Part shown: positions 11,446 through 22,759 of the stretch, in pieces
Layout: each line of letters begins with the position of its first letter
Position numbering within the stretch: the first letter of the stretch is position 1
NCBI GenBank assembly: GCA_905250025.1
Contig: CAJNOJ010000234.1
Location: 62,001-126,000 of the forward strand
Direction: 5' to 3'
Length of the DNA stretch: 64,000 nt
Source of the DNA: Adineta ricciae
Lineage: Eukaryota; Rotifera; Eurotatoria; Adinetida; Adinetidae
The notes under the pieces: model-generated
What the model saw: only the letters and a program-made list of their open reading frames with translations
What the model was told of the DNA's origin: nothing
Databases searched by the model: none
Made by a program: the position numbers and the translations under genes

Positions 11446-12485
11446 TCATCGAATATGTATCATTGGTATGAACAATGTTCCAAACCAATGTACATATATA
11501 AATATGGATAATTGTAACGAACGCAAATCGAACAGTGACGAGAAGACATAAGGTAGATGAACAAGGAATAAAAGACAAGTTATAAGAAACAATATGTAAG
11601 AATTCAATGGTTGTTTGAGACAATTTTTTGTTTTGATTGTCGGTGTATGAATTAATGAACATGTTGAAAGTTCATCAAATAAAAACAAGGCTTCATGTTG
11701 ACTGATTTTATATGGTAATGATGGCTGTACATATAGAGACGAACATTTCTACAACAAATAGAATTCAATTAAATCAACTGATATTCATTTTCGAAAAAAA
11801 TATTCACTATGTTATTTGTCGGTTGATCTAAATGGAAATTGAATACTGTTTTAACGAGATTGGTTAATTCAGTCATATCTTGATGATGTTCATAATTATC
11901 ATACAATGGTGTATGCGCTTTTTCTTTTTTATTGTAATAGTATAATATTAGTGGCCAACATAGATGAATGCAACTTAATATTAAGGAAATGAGCAGTGGA
12001 AGACAGTACATACTGAAATAAAGAATCGGGAGAATCCACCATGGAATATCTTGAGTTAATCTTCGATAGGGGAGGTAATCTACTTGATGAAAAGGTGAAC
12101 TTAACCATAATAATGGCGAATAGGCAATGATTGGTGTTATCCAAATGAAACAAATGAATATTCGTTGAAATGAACGCGTTGTGATTAATAGAAGAAGTGA
12201 ATATAATTGAACGGTATCAATAATATGAAATGCAAACGACCATAGACGCCAGATAAATGATTCTGTTGACCAAATCGAACGAAAATAGAAGAACGGAATT
12301 AACCAGATCGATACAATCAACGACGAACACGAATAATTAATCAGAATCGAACGGACGCGTCGTATTTGTTTCGTATGTTGATAAATAATCAAGTAAAGTA
12401 TATGAGAAATATTTATAATAAAGATTAATAAAAGAAGAAGAGTTGCTAGACAGAACTCAATCGAGATCGTTCGTATATCAAACAT
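11446..12485 (-). CDS. Divergent rhodopsin-like seven-helix receptor
   Basis: Two exons, 12485-11808 and 11748-11446, sum to 981 bp (326 residues). Exon 1 gives five hydrophobic helices (first one near residues 10-35), and exon 2 supplies helices six and seven, so the apparent five-helix protein is an artefact of reading only the first exon. A Trp pair before helix 5 and a Pro in helix 6 (HLPYVF) suit the class A fold. The usual DRY at the end of helix 3 is replaced by a TTRSFQ stretch, and NPxxY in helix 7 by IPMIH. The ligand is unknown. The intron (59 bp, donor GTGAAT) is inferred from phase and helix completion. The family is probable; coupling to G proteins is uncertain given the altered motifs. 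Confidence 0.65.
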
Positions 12486-13452
12486 GTTATTTATCAACTA
12501 AATTGACTTTGTATTTCAAGACATTAATGAACACATCTGTTCTTAATCGATATGATGCATGTTCAATGTGAAAGAGTTGACCTGTACAATGGTATAGCTT
12601 AGTCAGTTAACCTTTTCTTCTTTGTGTAGATATGCATATGTATGTGCGTGTGTGTGACAGAAACAATAATACATTGAAGATAAGATAATCATATCATTAT
12701 GTTATGAAACATTGATGAGAACGAAGTCTATTGAATGATTTGAAAAATAAACTGATTACAATGGTATATGTGATTGTTTATATTATCAACTAGACTGACT
12801 CGCGTTTGTTTTTTCTCTTATGTGTATGTGTGGGTAAATTTCTTATCATTGAGAATGAAGATAGATCATCGATCTTTTGTATATATCTCTTTTCATTTTC
12901 TTAAAATTGATTGCATTGCGTTTGTTTAGAGAGAGAAAGAGAGAGACGGAATACGAACTGATCCGATGAGTGATGTAATTCTCATACGTTGATGAAAGGT
13001 CATTCGAAACGAGAGATTATTACCTCAAACCCCTTATCTCAGTCAGAACTCATTTTTCAGGGTTGAATGATGACGACTCGAAATAAAACTGTACATCAGC
13101 GATGCATGTATAAACAAACCATGTTCCTTTAAACCATCATCATTTAGGAAAAGTAATGATGATGTTTATTTGATTATATCAAATGAATAAAGTCCAACAC
13201 ACGTAATTGATGTGTTCGTAATGTTCGCCGCATCGATGACGACAATGGTGACTAGAAGAGAGAAGAGAAATTTGTGCATCATCATCATGAAATAAGCATT
13301 CAAATGTCTATCTGATATCGATTTGAAAAAAGATAAAATGTTGAGTTAGGGATGCTATGTCATACGGTGAGAGTATCTCGAAGTAAGAGAAAGAAAACAG
13401 GGTATGGCTATTATCACTTTTCTTTCGATGACATTGCGAAGATAATGAAATG
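12486..13452. other. Intergenic, no gene seen
   Basis: Divergent spacer between the receptor and the glutathione S-transferase. Contains purine-rich tracts and many stops; only the TATA box at its right edge stands out. Confidence 0.5.
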
Positions 13453-13461
13453 TATATAAAA
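13453..13461 (+). promoter_or_regulatory. TATA box of glutathione S-transferase gene
   Basis: TATATAAAA, 54 bp before the ATG, followed by a short CA/TC-rich leader. Strong match to a metazoan TATA element. Confidence 0.65.
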
Positions 13462-13514
13462 AGGTAAACACACTCTTCATTTTCATTGTTTCTCGTCGAC
13501 AACAAAAAACGAAC

Positions 13515-14147
13515 ATGAGCAGTGGTGATCTTAAGTTGTACTACTTCAATTTGGCAGCTCGTGGTGAATTAACCCGACTCATCTTAGCAGCTGCTGGTCG
13601 ATCGTACGATGATATTCGTTTTAATTTTGAACAATGGCCAGAATACAAACCAAAAATGATCTTAGGCCAATGCCCAGTTCTCGAACTTGCCGATGGCACC
13701 CAAATTCCTCAATCATTGTCCATTGCTCGTTACGTTGCCCGTGAAGCAAACATGGCCGGTGCTGACAATCTTGAATCAGCAAAAATCGACGCTGTTGTTG
13801 AAACACAACGCGACATCAACGAAATTTTCTATTCGAAAGTCTTTTTCGAAAAAGACGAAACCAAAAAAGCTGAACAATTGAAAACTTTTCTTGAAGATAC
13901 ACTTGTCAAACATGTCGAAAGCTTAGGTAAATTGAAGAAAGCTTACAGCAAAGACGAACGATATTTCGTCGGCAATCAATTATCATGGGCCGACTTATTT
14001 GTCTATCAATCAATTCAAGCTTTAGTTCAAGCTCTCCCGGAAGTCAAAGGGAAATTCGGTGATCAATTCAAACCATTGATCGATGCAGTTTACGCAAATG
14101 AAAATTTGAAAAAATATTTAGATTCACGACCAAAAACTGACTTTTAA
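13515..14147 (+). CDS. Glutathione S-transferase, sigma-like
   Basis: Conjugates glutathione to electrophiles; sigma-class members also act as prostaglandin D synthases or peroxidases. Intronless, 210 residues, the usual cytosolic GST length. The N-terminal thioredoxin-like domain begins KLYYFNLAARGE, with the catalytic Tyr about position 9, and carries the glutathione-contact segment GQCPVLELADG then IPQSLSIARYVAR. The all-helical C-terminal domain has the conserved N-capping and hydrophobic staple region around LSWADLFVYQ. It has a clear TATA box and polyadenylation signal, unlike most genes here, suggesting strong or inducible transcription. Absence of introns in an intron-rich window is noted, but the protein is typical animal sigma class, so transfer is not implied. 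Confidence 0.93.
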   Translation: MSSGDLKLYYFNLAARGELTRLILAAAGRSYDDIRFNFEQWPEYKPKMILGQCPVLELADGTQIPQSLSIARYVAREANMAGADNLESAKIDAVVETQRDINEIFYSKVFFEKDETKKAEQLKTFLEDTLVKHVESLGKLKKAYSKDERYFVGNQLSWADLFVYQSIQALVQALPEVKGKFGDQFKPLIDAVYANENLKKYLDSRPKTDF

Positions 14148-14182
14148 GAACAAACCGCTAGTTTAGGCTTTTCTTTATATGA

Positions 14183-14188
14183 AATAAA
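14183..14188 (+). terminator. Polyadenylation signal AATAAA
   Basis: Hexamer 36 bp after the glutathione S-transferase stop. Confidence 0.55.
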
Positions 14189-14867
14189 TGTTCTTACGGA
14201 ATTTAATAGTGCCTGTTTTTCAGGAGAACAAGATTGATTCAGGTTGACAGTTTCTATAGTAAAGTAGAAGATAAGAGATAAGAAATCGATATGAATACAT
14301 ACTGGAGTTGGTAGGAGAAGATCTTTTGATAAACGTTAAACTGCTGTTATCAGTAATCGATTGAGTCATCTGAAATATGAAAACTGGTGTTGGGTTTTCA
14401 TGTCTTCGAGCGATTTCTAACGGGCAGAAACCTTTCGTACAGATTGTCTCGAATTAAAAATAGTTTATAGATATATGAGATGTTGATAAAAACAAACTTT
14501 ATCAAAAGTGTCAGAGATCTCTATTAGCATAAACAAAAAACAAAGGTGTTTCATATTTACTCAAGGTCTTATTCCAGTTTTAGTAGTTATTCTCAGTTTC
14601 TTTCCGATTTTAATCAAAACATAGGTTTGTTTGGTATATTCTGTCTTCGTGTTAGTGTAAAGAATGATTTAATCTATACCAAAGGGGGCATAGAAGATCA
14701 CTGATTCATAGTTGGTATACGTAACGTTGTTTTCATTAGAAACTTACATTATTTGTATTGATGCTAGGATTCTCGTCTGTGATCAGTTCGTGAGTTGATT
14801 GATTTGATTCACTAGTTTCATTCTGTGGTGTCAGATGAGATCTAAGCAAAGGAAATTATATTGAATA
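14189..14867. other. Unresolved stretch; possible minus-strand 3' exons
   Basis: On the minus strand, open segments at about 14745-14840 and 14303-14372 have plausible splice signals (the second ends at a GTATGT donor). They may be 3' exons or untranslated exons of the gene at 14868-15767, but no conserved motif confirms this. Confidence 0.3.
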
Positions 14868-15767
14868 TTATTTCACTGGTTTGTCTCTCAACTGATATTC
14901 TGTTGGTTTTCTAATAGGAAGATTATTTCCTAACGATTCTTCCTGAATTGTTTCCTCTCGAGCATTTTTCCTGGTATTTTTCTCCACATTATCACAACGT
15001 TTGATTGCGAACTGTTTATTCGGATCACCAAAACGGTAGGCAGCCATTTTGATTGCTGGATACAACCAAGTCAGTACCACACGACATTGAAGAAATATAT
15101 CATTGACAAATGTTTGTAAAATGATTGCATCTTTAAAACGCACCTATTGTAAACAAAGTCAATTCGTTCTTCGACAAGATTAATGCATGTTACACTACTT
15201 GATTATCTAGTTCACACAAAATCAATTGAAAATTAGTAACTAAAAGATCAAGTGATAGAAACAATTGATCATTCGGCAACAGAAGATTGTGTCCACTAAA
15301 TGAAGAGAATATCTCGAGATTGTTTAAGACAAAACGCCAACTAACAGATCTTGATGGATTTTTTTCAAATCTCTCAACCGTTCGATGTTACATTTGAAGA
15401 TATTCAACGACCGATGTGTATCCGGTATGTTAAACATACCAGATTGTGGATAATGAATTCTCGCTGAGCGTATGTCCAAGAATGTATTCTGTGTACGTTT
15501 ACACAACTTTTTCATTCGTAAAACAAATTCTTCAAACTCTCGATCTAGACTATAATAAAGTGCACACACGCGTGGTACACAGTAATGATCGAAACGTGTC
15601 AATGTCATTGTTTGTACACGTTTTAATGAAGAGGTTTGAAATGCATTGATCGCAAAGTAGGTTAACTCGGAAGTGTATTCAATGAAATTATTGATTAGTT
15701 GAGCAAGTAGTAGACGGACAGTTTTAGGAGCTGATTTCTTGTTTAATTTCTCTTCGGATTCAAACAT
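14868..15767 (-). CDS. Unknown alpha-helical protein, multi-exon
   Basis: Coding segments at 15767 to about 15330, about 15302-15177, and 15143-14868 read in compatible frames through one or more short introns. The last of these (donor after DNQ, acceptor AATAG at 15144) is convincing; the first boundary is uncertain. The protein is rich in Leu, Phe, Arg and Lys and predicted largely helical, with a middle segment LALYYSLDREFEEF-like in character and a basic tail (EKNTRKNAREE). No signal peptide or membrane helix. I do not recognise the family. The 3' end is unsure: the frame can stop at 14868, or splice via a GTGAAA donor to a short exon ending in a stop near 14820. The coding potential is judged from length and even composition, not homology. 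Confidence 0.5.
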
Positions 15768-16469
15768 AAGTAGAAAAAAGAGTTTGTCAAATTAGAGATA
15801 TAATTAAGCGCATTTATTCTCATCTGTTCGAAGAAATTTTCCTGAAAATTAAGTTGACGAAGAGTGCATCTGCAGTTGACAATTTAGTTAATTCGACTTC
15901 AACGCTAAGAAATCCTTCTTAGTAAGAAAAGAACTTCTATAAAATAAAATGTTCTCATTAATTGTGGTTGCCAATCGCATCGAGGGTATTTATTTGTGGC
16001 GAAGCTATTGTTTGAACAGAAACGTGAATCGTGAAACAAGTGTTCCATTTGCACTTGAAGTATAAAAAAAGAAAAATATAATTCAATTATCTGCTACATT
16101 TCAACAACATAACCGAACAATTCAATGTTTATCTTTCACAAAAAAACACACACACATTGTTTGTCCATATGGACGAAAACCAGTTTTGTCATTAGCTCAT
16201 AATGTGTTATTTTCTCCTTAGGCAAACAGCGTGCAAATCGGTAATTTTCTTTTCTTCTCTTTCTTTGCTAATAATCATCACAAATCGTCTGTATTGCCTC
16301 GAAACATTGTCGATCACTAGACATTAAAATGGTATGCTAAGAGCGAACGAAAAAGAAAAGAAAAAGTATATCAAGATATACAAATATTTTTTACACATCG
16401 TTATTTTATTTCTTTATTTTTCACGTGCATCACCACGATATTTGCTATTCGAAGATTATTTTTTGCACC
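15768..16469. other. Intergenic, no gene seen
   Basis: Divergent spacer between the unknown helical gene and the cyclase-family gene; CA-rich run near 16146-16156 and CT-rich tract near 16249-16266. No convincing TATA box. Confidence 0.45.
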
Positions 16470-17432
16470 ATGAGCTTTCAATGTCTTCTCTTTCTAATCA
16501 TCTTACATTCCTCATTATCCGTTCCTTTGACATTCATTGATCTATCACATACGATTCATCCTTCGATCCCGTTCTTTCCCAGTCAAGTACGTTTTAATTT
16601 CACACAACGCATTGCCCAATGGATGAATGAAGACAACAAATTTTTCTACGCAACCAATGCATTTACCACAGGTGAACACATGGGCACTCATATCGATGCT
16701 CCCTATCATTTTTCTCCAACTGGATGGAAAGTCGATGAAATTCCATTTTCTCATTTAATATCTGTACATGCTCGTATCATTGATGTTTCCAAACGCTGTA
16801 GTCAAGATAAAAACTATCTTATCACAATTGACGACGTCAAAAGAAGTGACTTATCTGTACCTGAAATCGATGCCGAAACTGGCGAACGATTTTTATTTGT
16901 TTTGATCTTCTATACCGGATGGACAAAATATTGGCCCGATCAAACAGCGTATGCTGGTAACAATTCGGATGTTCAATTTCCTGGTTTAAGTGAACAATTA
17001 GCTATCTATTTGGTTAATACATATGGAGATAATTTTGTCGGCGTTGGAATTGATACTCTTTCGAGTAAGAGGAGAATCAGTTGGACATAGACTTATTTTC
17101 GAATATTTGTTTGTTTAGCTGATTACGGTCAATCGAAAACATACGCAGTTCATCAAATATTAGCGCGACATAACAAATATGGATTGGAAAATCTAGCTTT
17201 AACCGAGAACTTGTTAAATAATGTACAGAAGAATTTTTTTACTTTAGATGTGCATCCAATGAAGATTGGAAATGGAACAGGTGCACCTTGTCGAGTCGTT
17301 GTACGACTGAATGGTTCCAAACAAAACACAAATTGGTTTGGCTTGTTGATTTTTTTCATTTTAACTTTTCTCCTTGGTTTTGTTATCAAAATAGTCTATG
17401 ATTTCAAATGTACCCAAAATAAAGAGTACTGA
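16470..17432 (+). CDS. Cyclase/kynurenine-formamidase-like enzyme, membrane-anchored
   Basis: Two exons, 16470-17064 and 17119-17432, sum to 909 bp (302 residues). The family (Pfam 'putative cyclase', PF04199) holds metal-dependent hydrolases including kynurenine formamidase. The signature metal site is present as EHMGTHIDAPYHF around residues 71-83, after DLSHTIHPSIPFFP. An N-terminal hydrophobic stretch (MSFQCLLFLIILHSSLSVPL) is a signal peptide, and a second hydrophobic segment (WFGLLIFFILTFLLGFVIKI) lies about 20 residues from the end. Together they predict an extracellular or luminal enzyme held by a C-terminal helix. The start is the ATG that begins the signal peptide; upstream in-frame residues are poor. 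Substrate unknown. Confidence 0.85.
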
Positions 17433-17668
17433 CGAGTCTAGAGGAAAATTCTTCATTATATTTTATTCATATGTTCCTGCTTTGAATTACTTTGATCTAT
17501 AGTTCCGTTGCAGTTTAGACAATTCTTAGAAATTTTCTTTTCTAGCCGAAAGCAGCCATCTTTACCGAGTTTAAGCATTGAAATATTCTCTTATTATCAT
17601 TTCAATCATATCACTGAGAAGAAAAACGCAAACACATACGAAATGTACTGACAGAAAAAAGAAGAATA

Positions 17669-18932
17669 TTAAACACAAGATGTGTCGACAGTAGGTTCTG
17701 ATGACCTTTTCTTTTTCGAATACTTCATTCTTCTTTGTTGCGATGACTGAGTCGTGCCTGAATGTTCGTCAGTAATTTCTCCGCCATTCCGTATCGTTGA
17801 ATGTCTTGCTGACGAATTCAGCCGATGGTGAGAATATTTTTTATAATCATCGATCTTCTGACAATGCCAACAATTGAATAAAACTCTCATACATTCATGA
17901 CGCAATTGATTATTCATTATTCCGTACACTAATGGTGATGCACAAATTGAGATACAATAAAGTAATGTTAATAGAACGTAAATATCTGGATGTAATTGGC
18001 CACGTTTATCAAATGCGCGAACGAAACCATATGGATGATATCCGAGAAAGAACAATGTAAATAATATTGCGAACATCTTGGTAATGCGTATTTCGCGCCG
18101 TAGTGAATGCGATGTGGAGACTGTATTGGTATTGGTTCGAACAGTGGTGTTCGTTGCACTTAGAACATGTACGAATATTCCGACGAAACAAATGATTATG
18201 ATGACATTTGGTAGTAATATGAGAACGGTTATGTTAAGATAGATTTGAATTTTATTTCGTAGTGAGCAACGTAGTGCTCGATCAGAGTACGCGATCGATT
18301 TCGTTAGAAATGATGGTATACAACAAAGTATCGGCAAGACTCGAGTAATGACAAGTGATACGATAATGTAAGCCTTGACGGACATTCGACGGAGGAGATT
18401 TGGATAGACAACGACCATTAAGCGATGAATGGCAATGAGACAATGATGCCAAAGAAGACAACCCATACAAATTGTCGAACAGTAAACAACTAATTTACAG
18501 ATTAAAGGTCCTCCAACCCAGTGTCGATTAGCGTAGGATAGTCCGACAAACAATTGATTGAAGCCAATGTTGAGAAGATCATTGAATTGTAACTAAACGA
18601 AACAAAACATCAATCAAGATAGCTGTATGACTTTTGAATAGGAAAAAGAAAGATATTTGTTTTTAATATAATTTGTTGTTGCTATCGAATCTTACCGAAA
18701 CGATAAATATATTGATAATGTTCGATCGAAGTTTTCTTACGGAGAGTATAGTTGTTATAAGAATAAGATTTCCAATTAGACCGAAGAAAATAAAAACAAT
18801 AGCAACTATGGCACCGATGAATGTGGCTTGTCTTGTTGGAATAGGTAGATGATGGGTAAGATTCGTGGGCGAAGAAGTAAACGTTGCTTCTGTTGACCAG
18901 TTATGTCGCGTGACGAAGATTGCCTCATTCAT
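17669..18932 (-). CDS. Class A G-protein-coupled receptor (moody/Tre1- or melatonin-receptor-like)
   Basis: Two exons, 18932-18696 and 18592-17669, total 1161 bp (386 residues). Seven helices. Helix 1 has FIFFGLIGNLILI with the conserved GN; helix 2 begins SLQFNDLL across the junction; a Trp then Cys (HWVGGPLIC) precedes helix 3; the DRY position reads HRL; helix 7 has ASPLVYGIMN in place of NPxxY, followed by NNQLRHE of helix 8. N-terminus has two N-glycosylation sequons (NWS, NLT). The tail is basic and Ser-rich. Best resemblance from memory is to the moody/Tre1 or melatonin-like receptor group; ligand unknown. It is convergent with the cyclase gene, about 240 bp between stops. Confidence 0.85.
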
Positions 18933-21900
18933 GGTTCGATAATGATCAAGAATAGAGCAGGCAATTTAGTTTTTCGAATATCGCCTAGAATATTTAATAA
19001 GAAATCAAAATACAACAAAAACATGGGATAGATAGCTGAAATGAAGTTAACGCGGCGATCGCCATATGGAAGTATTTATCGGCAAACATAAGAGCTTACA
19101 CGAGAAGTAAGGAGAAAAGAGATTTTCTTCATCACAACACATTTTTATTTCCCTCGAGTCATCTTCTCTTCTCTCCCTGACTAGTTACATTCATGTCTCT
19201 TGGTTCAAGTTCGTAAGATACCAGTGCATCTTCTCTCTGTCTCTCTCTCTCTCTCTTCATGTAGGCGGAACTCGTCGATGTGATGAAATCAACGTTCCAA
19301 CTCAACTGATGGAAAATCATACAAATTAATAGCGATCGACAATATTTTTAGTTGAAGAAATCTGTAAGGAAAAACAAGTTTATGTCAACATTGCATTTCC
19401 GAAACATTCAATAAATACATAATAGCTATGGGTTTCTTCGGCTTTCTTTATTTACTCATTGAGTGTTCTGTCTCAACATGCTTCTAATCCGATGGAAACT
19501 CTAGATAAAAAGACTGTTCCTTCGAAGTCGGTTAATATGTGTCAGAACGGAATATTCAATGATTGATTGTTTTTTTTCTAAAACCCAAAGACTCCAAGTA
19601 TAGTGTGACAAAAACCTATATATTGACTTGCGATTATTATTAGTTTTATGTGCATCAGCTGAGGTATGATTAATTTTTTCTAATGTATAGCATGACAAAC
19701 AACAGAAGAAAAGAATGCTAAAACTAGGTAAGTGAACTGAAATTTTGCCAATAGTAATATGTCGAATTGAAGTGTAATGAAAAACGTTAGTTAAATACCT
19801 TAGAGAGCAACCTTGTCATGAAGACATGTCTATTGACCAAACTTACCTTAGACGATTCAATTTAAATAAAGGGAAAAGCCTATTGGCTACATTTACTGCT
19901 TTTATAGACTTAATCAAAACATTTATATTAGAAGGAAAGAAGTTCAATAATTTTTATTATCCAATGAACGAAAAAACTGAGTGTTGAGAACGAGTTTTTT
20001 TTCTTCGAGTTTGTTATTGTTTCTTCTTTTTTTCTCATGACATATTCTCTGTCGGTTCCCATCTCTTCCTCTTCTCTAGTTATATATATATATATTTGAG
20101 TCCGATGGATTGTAAATGAAGGGTAGAGACACTGCTGACTTTTCCATACGCTTTTTTTCTCCCCTTTAGAAAAATCCAAATCGGAATGCTTACCTCTTTC
20201 TTCTGCCGTCTCGATTTCTCTTTAGTATTCTTTCCAATGAATCGAACTGAAAGGCTGTTAATCATTCTCTAGTCACTTTTCTCTCAATGTGGAACTAATC
20301 AACTAATTTAACACAGAATATTTTTGTACGTCTACTGTAGTTCACACCTCTTCGAACAAATATTTTCTTTTCTTATTATCGATACGAGATATTTATTACT
20401 CCTATCCTCGATCTCACGTTCCTATTCGACATGAATTATGAATGTCAATGACACTGTCTACATACATACATATAAATATATGAATATTATCAGAGATCTA
20501 TCGATTCCTTTTTTTGTTGTCTAGTTGTCATTAGTATTACTATTATTGTTATTATATCCTTGTAACGAATAAATAATGATCAAGTCAACGAGTGATTGTC
20601 AAAGAACGAAAAAAAAAATAGAGTTTTTTGCTTGAATGCCTAGTGTACTTATCCTTCTTAACAATCATGATTTGTGATTTAAAGACAGAATTGGAGAGAT
20701 CAATAAGCATATCGTAATGATAAAAAATTCTGATTCCCTTATCTGAACTGATTTTATGTTTGACGACGAATCTGTTGTTTAGATGAGAATTTGCTCGATG
20801 TTAGTGATGAGCGACGCGAAATTCTTTCTGCATCGTTTTATCGAATCAAGAACTAGTGTTTTTCTTTTCGACATACGCAAATGCAAATGGATTTCAACGA
20901 TAATTAGTCTTATCGATCGATAGTTAACTCTGCAATTGGATTATCGGTCGATAATGTTCTTAAATATGAAAGACATCATTCGATTAATTCTCTAACAAAC
21001 AAAATCATGTGCCGGCCCATGTTTCATCTCACTTAACTTAATTGTTGAGATATATTCCTACGAGGACTTGAAGAAGAAGAAGAAGTCATCACTGCATTCA
21101 ATAACACTTCTGCTAATCAATTGCGAGTATAGGAAGGTTACAAAAATGATCTCGAACGAGAGTTTTTCCATATGTGCGACGACGGTGACTTGCGAAAAAT
21201 GAAACGCTCGGTTCAGACTGGCTTGTAGGCGACATTTAGTTCAATACCTGTCTTGGTTTTGAAAGAAAGAAAAAAGAAAGTTCGAGACGAAGGGAAAATT
21301 AGATAGTCAAAAAACCGGATGTCAATAAAGCAAAATAATCAGTAAATGTCTTAGGTCGGACGAAGACAACGAGGTACTTAGCTCTATTGCATTGAGAAAA
21401 ACTAGAAAGAGAAGACAGACGAAGCTTAGATGTATATATTCATATATATCTTCGGCGAGAAGAAGAAGAAAAAAAAGAGAGAAATGATCAGAATATATGT
21501 CAGTCTCGTTTGTATCGATTGACAATTTTTTTTCTAAATAGTTGTAAGTTTGTGAAAAAAGCCGATCAATTAGTGTGTCATTTTATTACTCTGAAATATA
21601 AGTCGATCCGCTTGGAGTTTTTCCCTTCTGGTACAAAATATTATTATGGCCTAAGGTCACCGATTTGAATAATGATCAAATAACGTTCTACAGCTGCTGA
21701 ATAGAATTCAATCAGCTCGGAAGTCTGAAATCGAAAATCACGCTTGATTGACATTATAAAGTCTCGTTTTGATCCATTCTGATGAGAAGCTCAAACGGTG
21801 GGAAGCATTTGCCATTCGAGATTAATTACGACGCCATCCATCGTCTGCTAGAGTTGTATCTCTAGTTCATAGCTTTTGTTATTAACATACTCAAACAAAA

Positions 21901-22759
21901 AAGTTTCGTATAATTAGTTCTATTTTAGCTTGTCGAGCTTTCCTCGAGTATCATTTGTTTAATGAAAGAATCTGATTTCCGTTCAGATAAAATTAGAGGG
22001 AAATAACACATCAAGGTTCCAAGATTACGACAATATTATAAAATATTTCTAATGTCAACAGCAAGCAGACTGTTTGTCTTGTTAATAAAAGGTCAAGATT
22101 TAGTCTTCACTATGTAATGTTGACGACTATAATATTATTATCCGATTAAAGGAAGAACTTCTTTTTTTTTCTGTATATATCTATGAAGAAAAACAACTCG
22201 TACTTTGATAAGACATATATGTTTATCTGTTAAGAAAATACAAGTAGAGATATACATCTCGTCACAATCGACGAGAAAAATTGTCAGGAAGTGCAACGCG
22301 AGTAAATGCTACTACTAGTACTTTGTATCGTTGATAGCACAAGGAATTTCTCATGAGAATACTTCTTGTTTAGCCAATTTGGAATTATATAACTACCTCA
22401 GAGATTTACGTTCGTGGAAACATAAATATTTTGAGTTGATTGACTTGTGTTGCACTAATGTGTTGTTTCTCGTTTATTTCATCGGACTGTACATCTAATT
22501 TAGTTAGATATCCATAGATCTTGAGATAATGCCTTCGATATGTTGATATTATGCGTATGAGTGATAATAAGATATGCAATATCAAAGTAGATATTCGATG
22601 TTCTACTGGTGTATGTATGAATTGTTTTCGAATGTTTTATTTAATCATGTGAAATTTATTCTACAATCTAGGAATATGTGGGTTTTTTCCTCTTTTCAAA
22701 CTCTATCTGACATCCGTTGTCAACCAAATCACTAATCTACACTAACAGAAACACATGAA
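18933..22759. other. Long AT-rich intergenic region (3.8 kb)
   Basis: No gene recognised on either strand. It contains simple sequence: CT-rich near 19234-19256, a short (TA)n near 20082-20094, GAA-rich at 21071-21081 and 21461-21480. Open frames are short and low complexity. Regulatory content cannot be judged by eye. Confidence 0.5.

Noticed and set aside
11423-11662. Separate small hydrophobic protein
   Set aside because: A different frame of the same region forms exon 2 (helices 6-7) of the seven-helix receptor.
13515-14147. Horizontal acquisition of the intronless glutathione S-transferase
   Set aside because: The protein is typical animal sigma class and has eukaryotic TATA and AATAAA signals; lack of introns alone is weak evidence.
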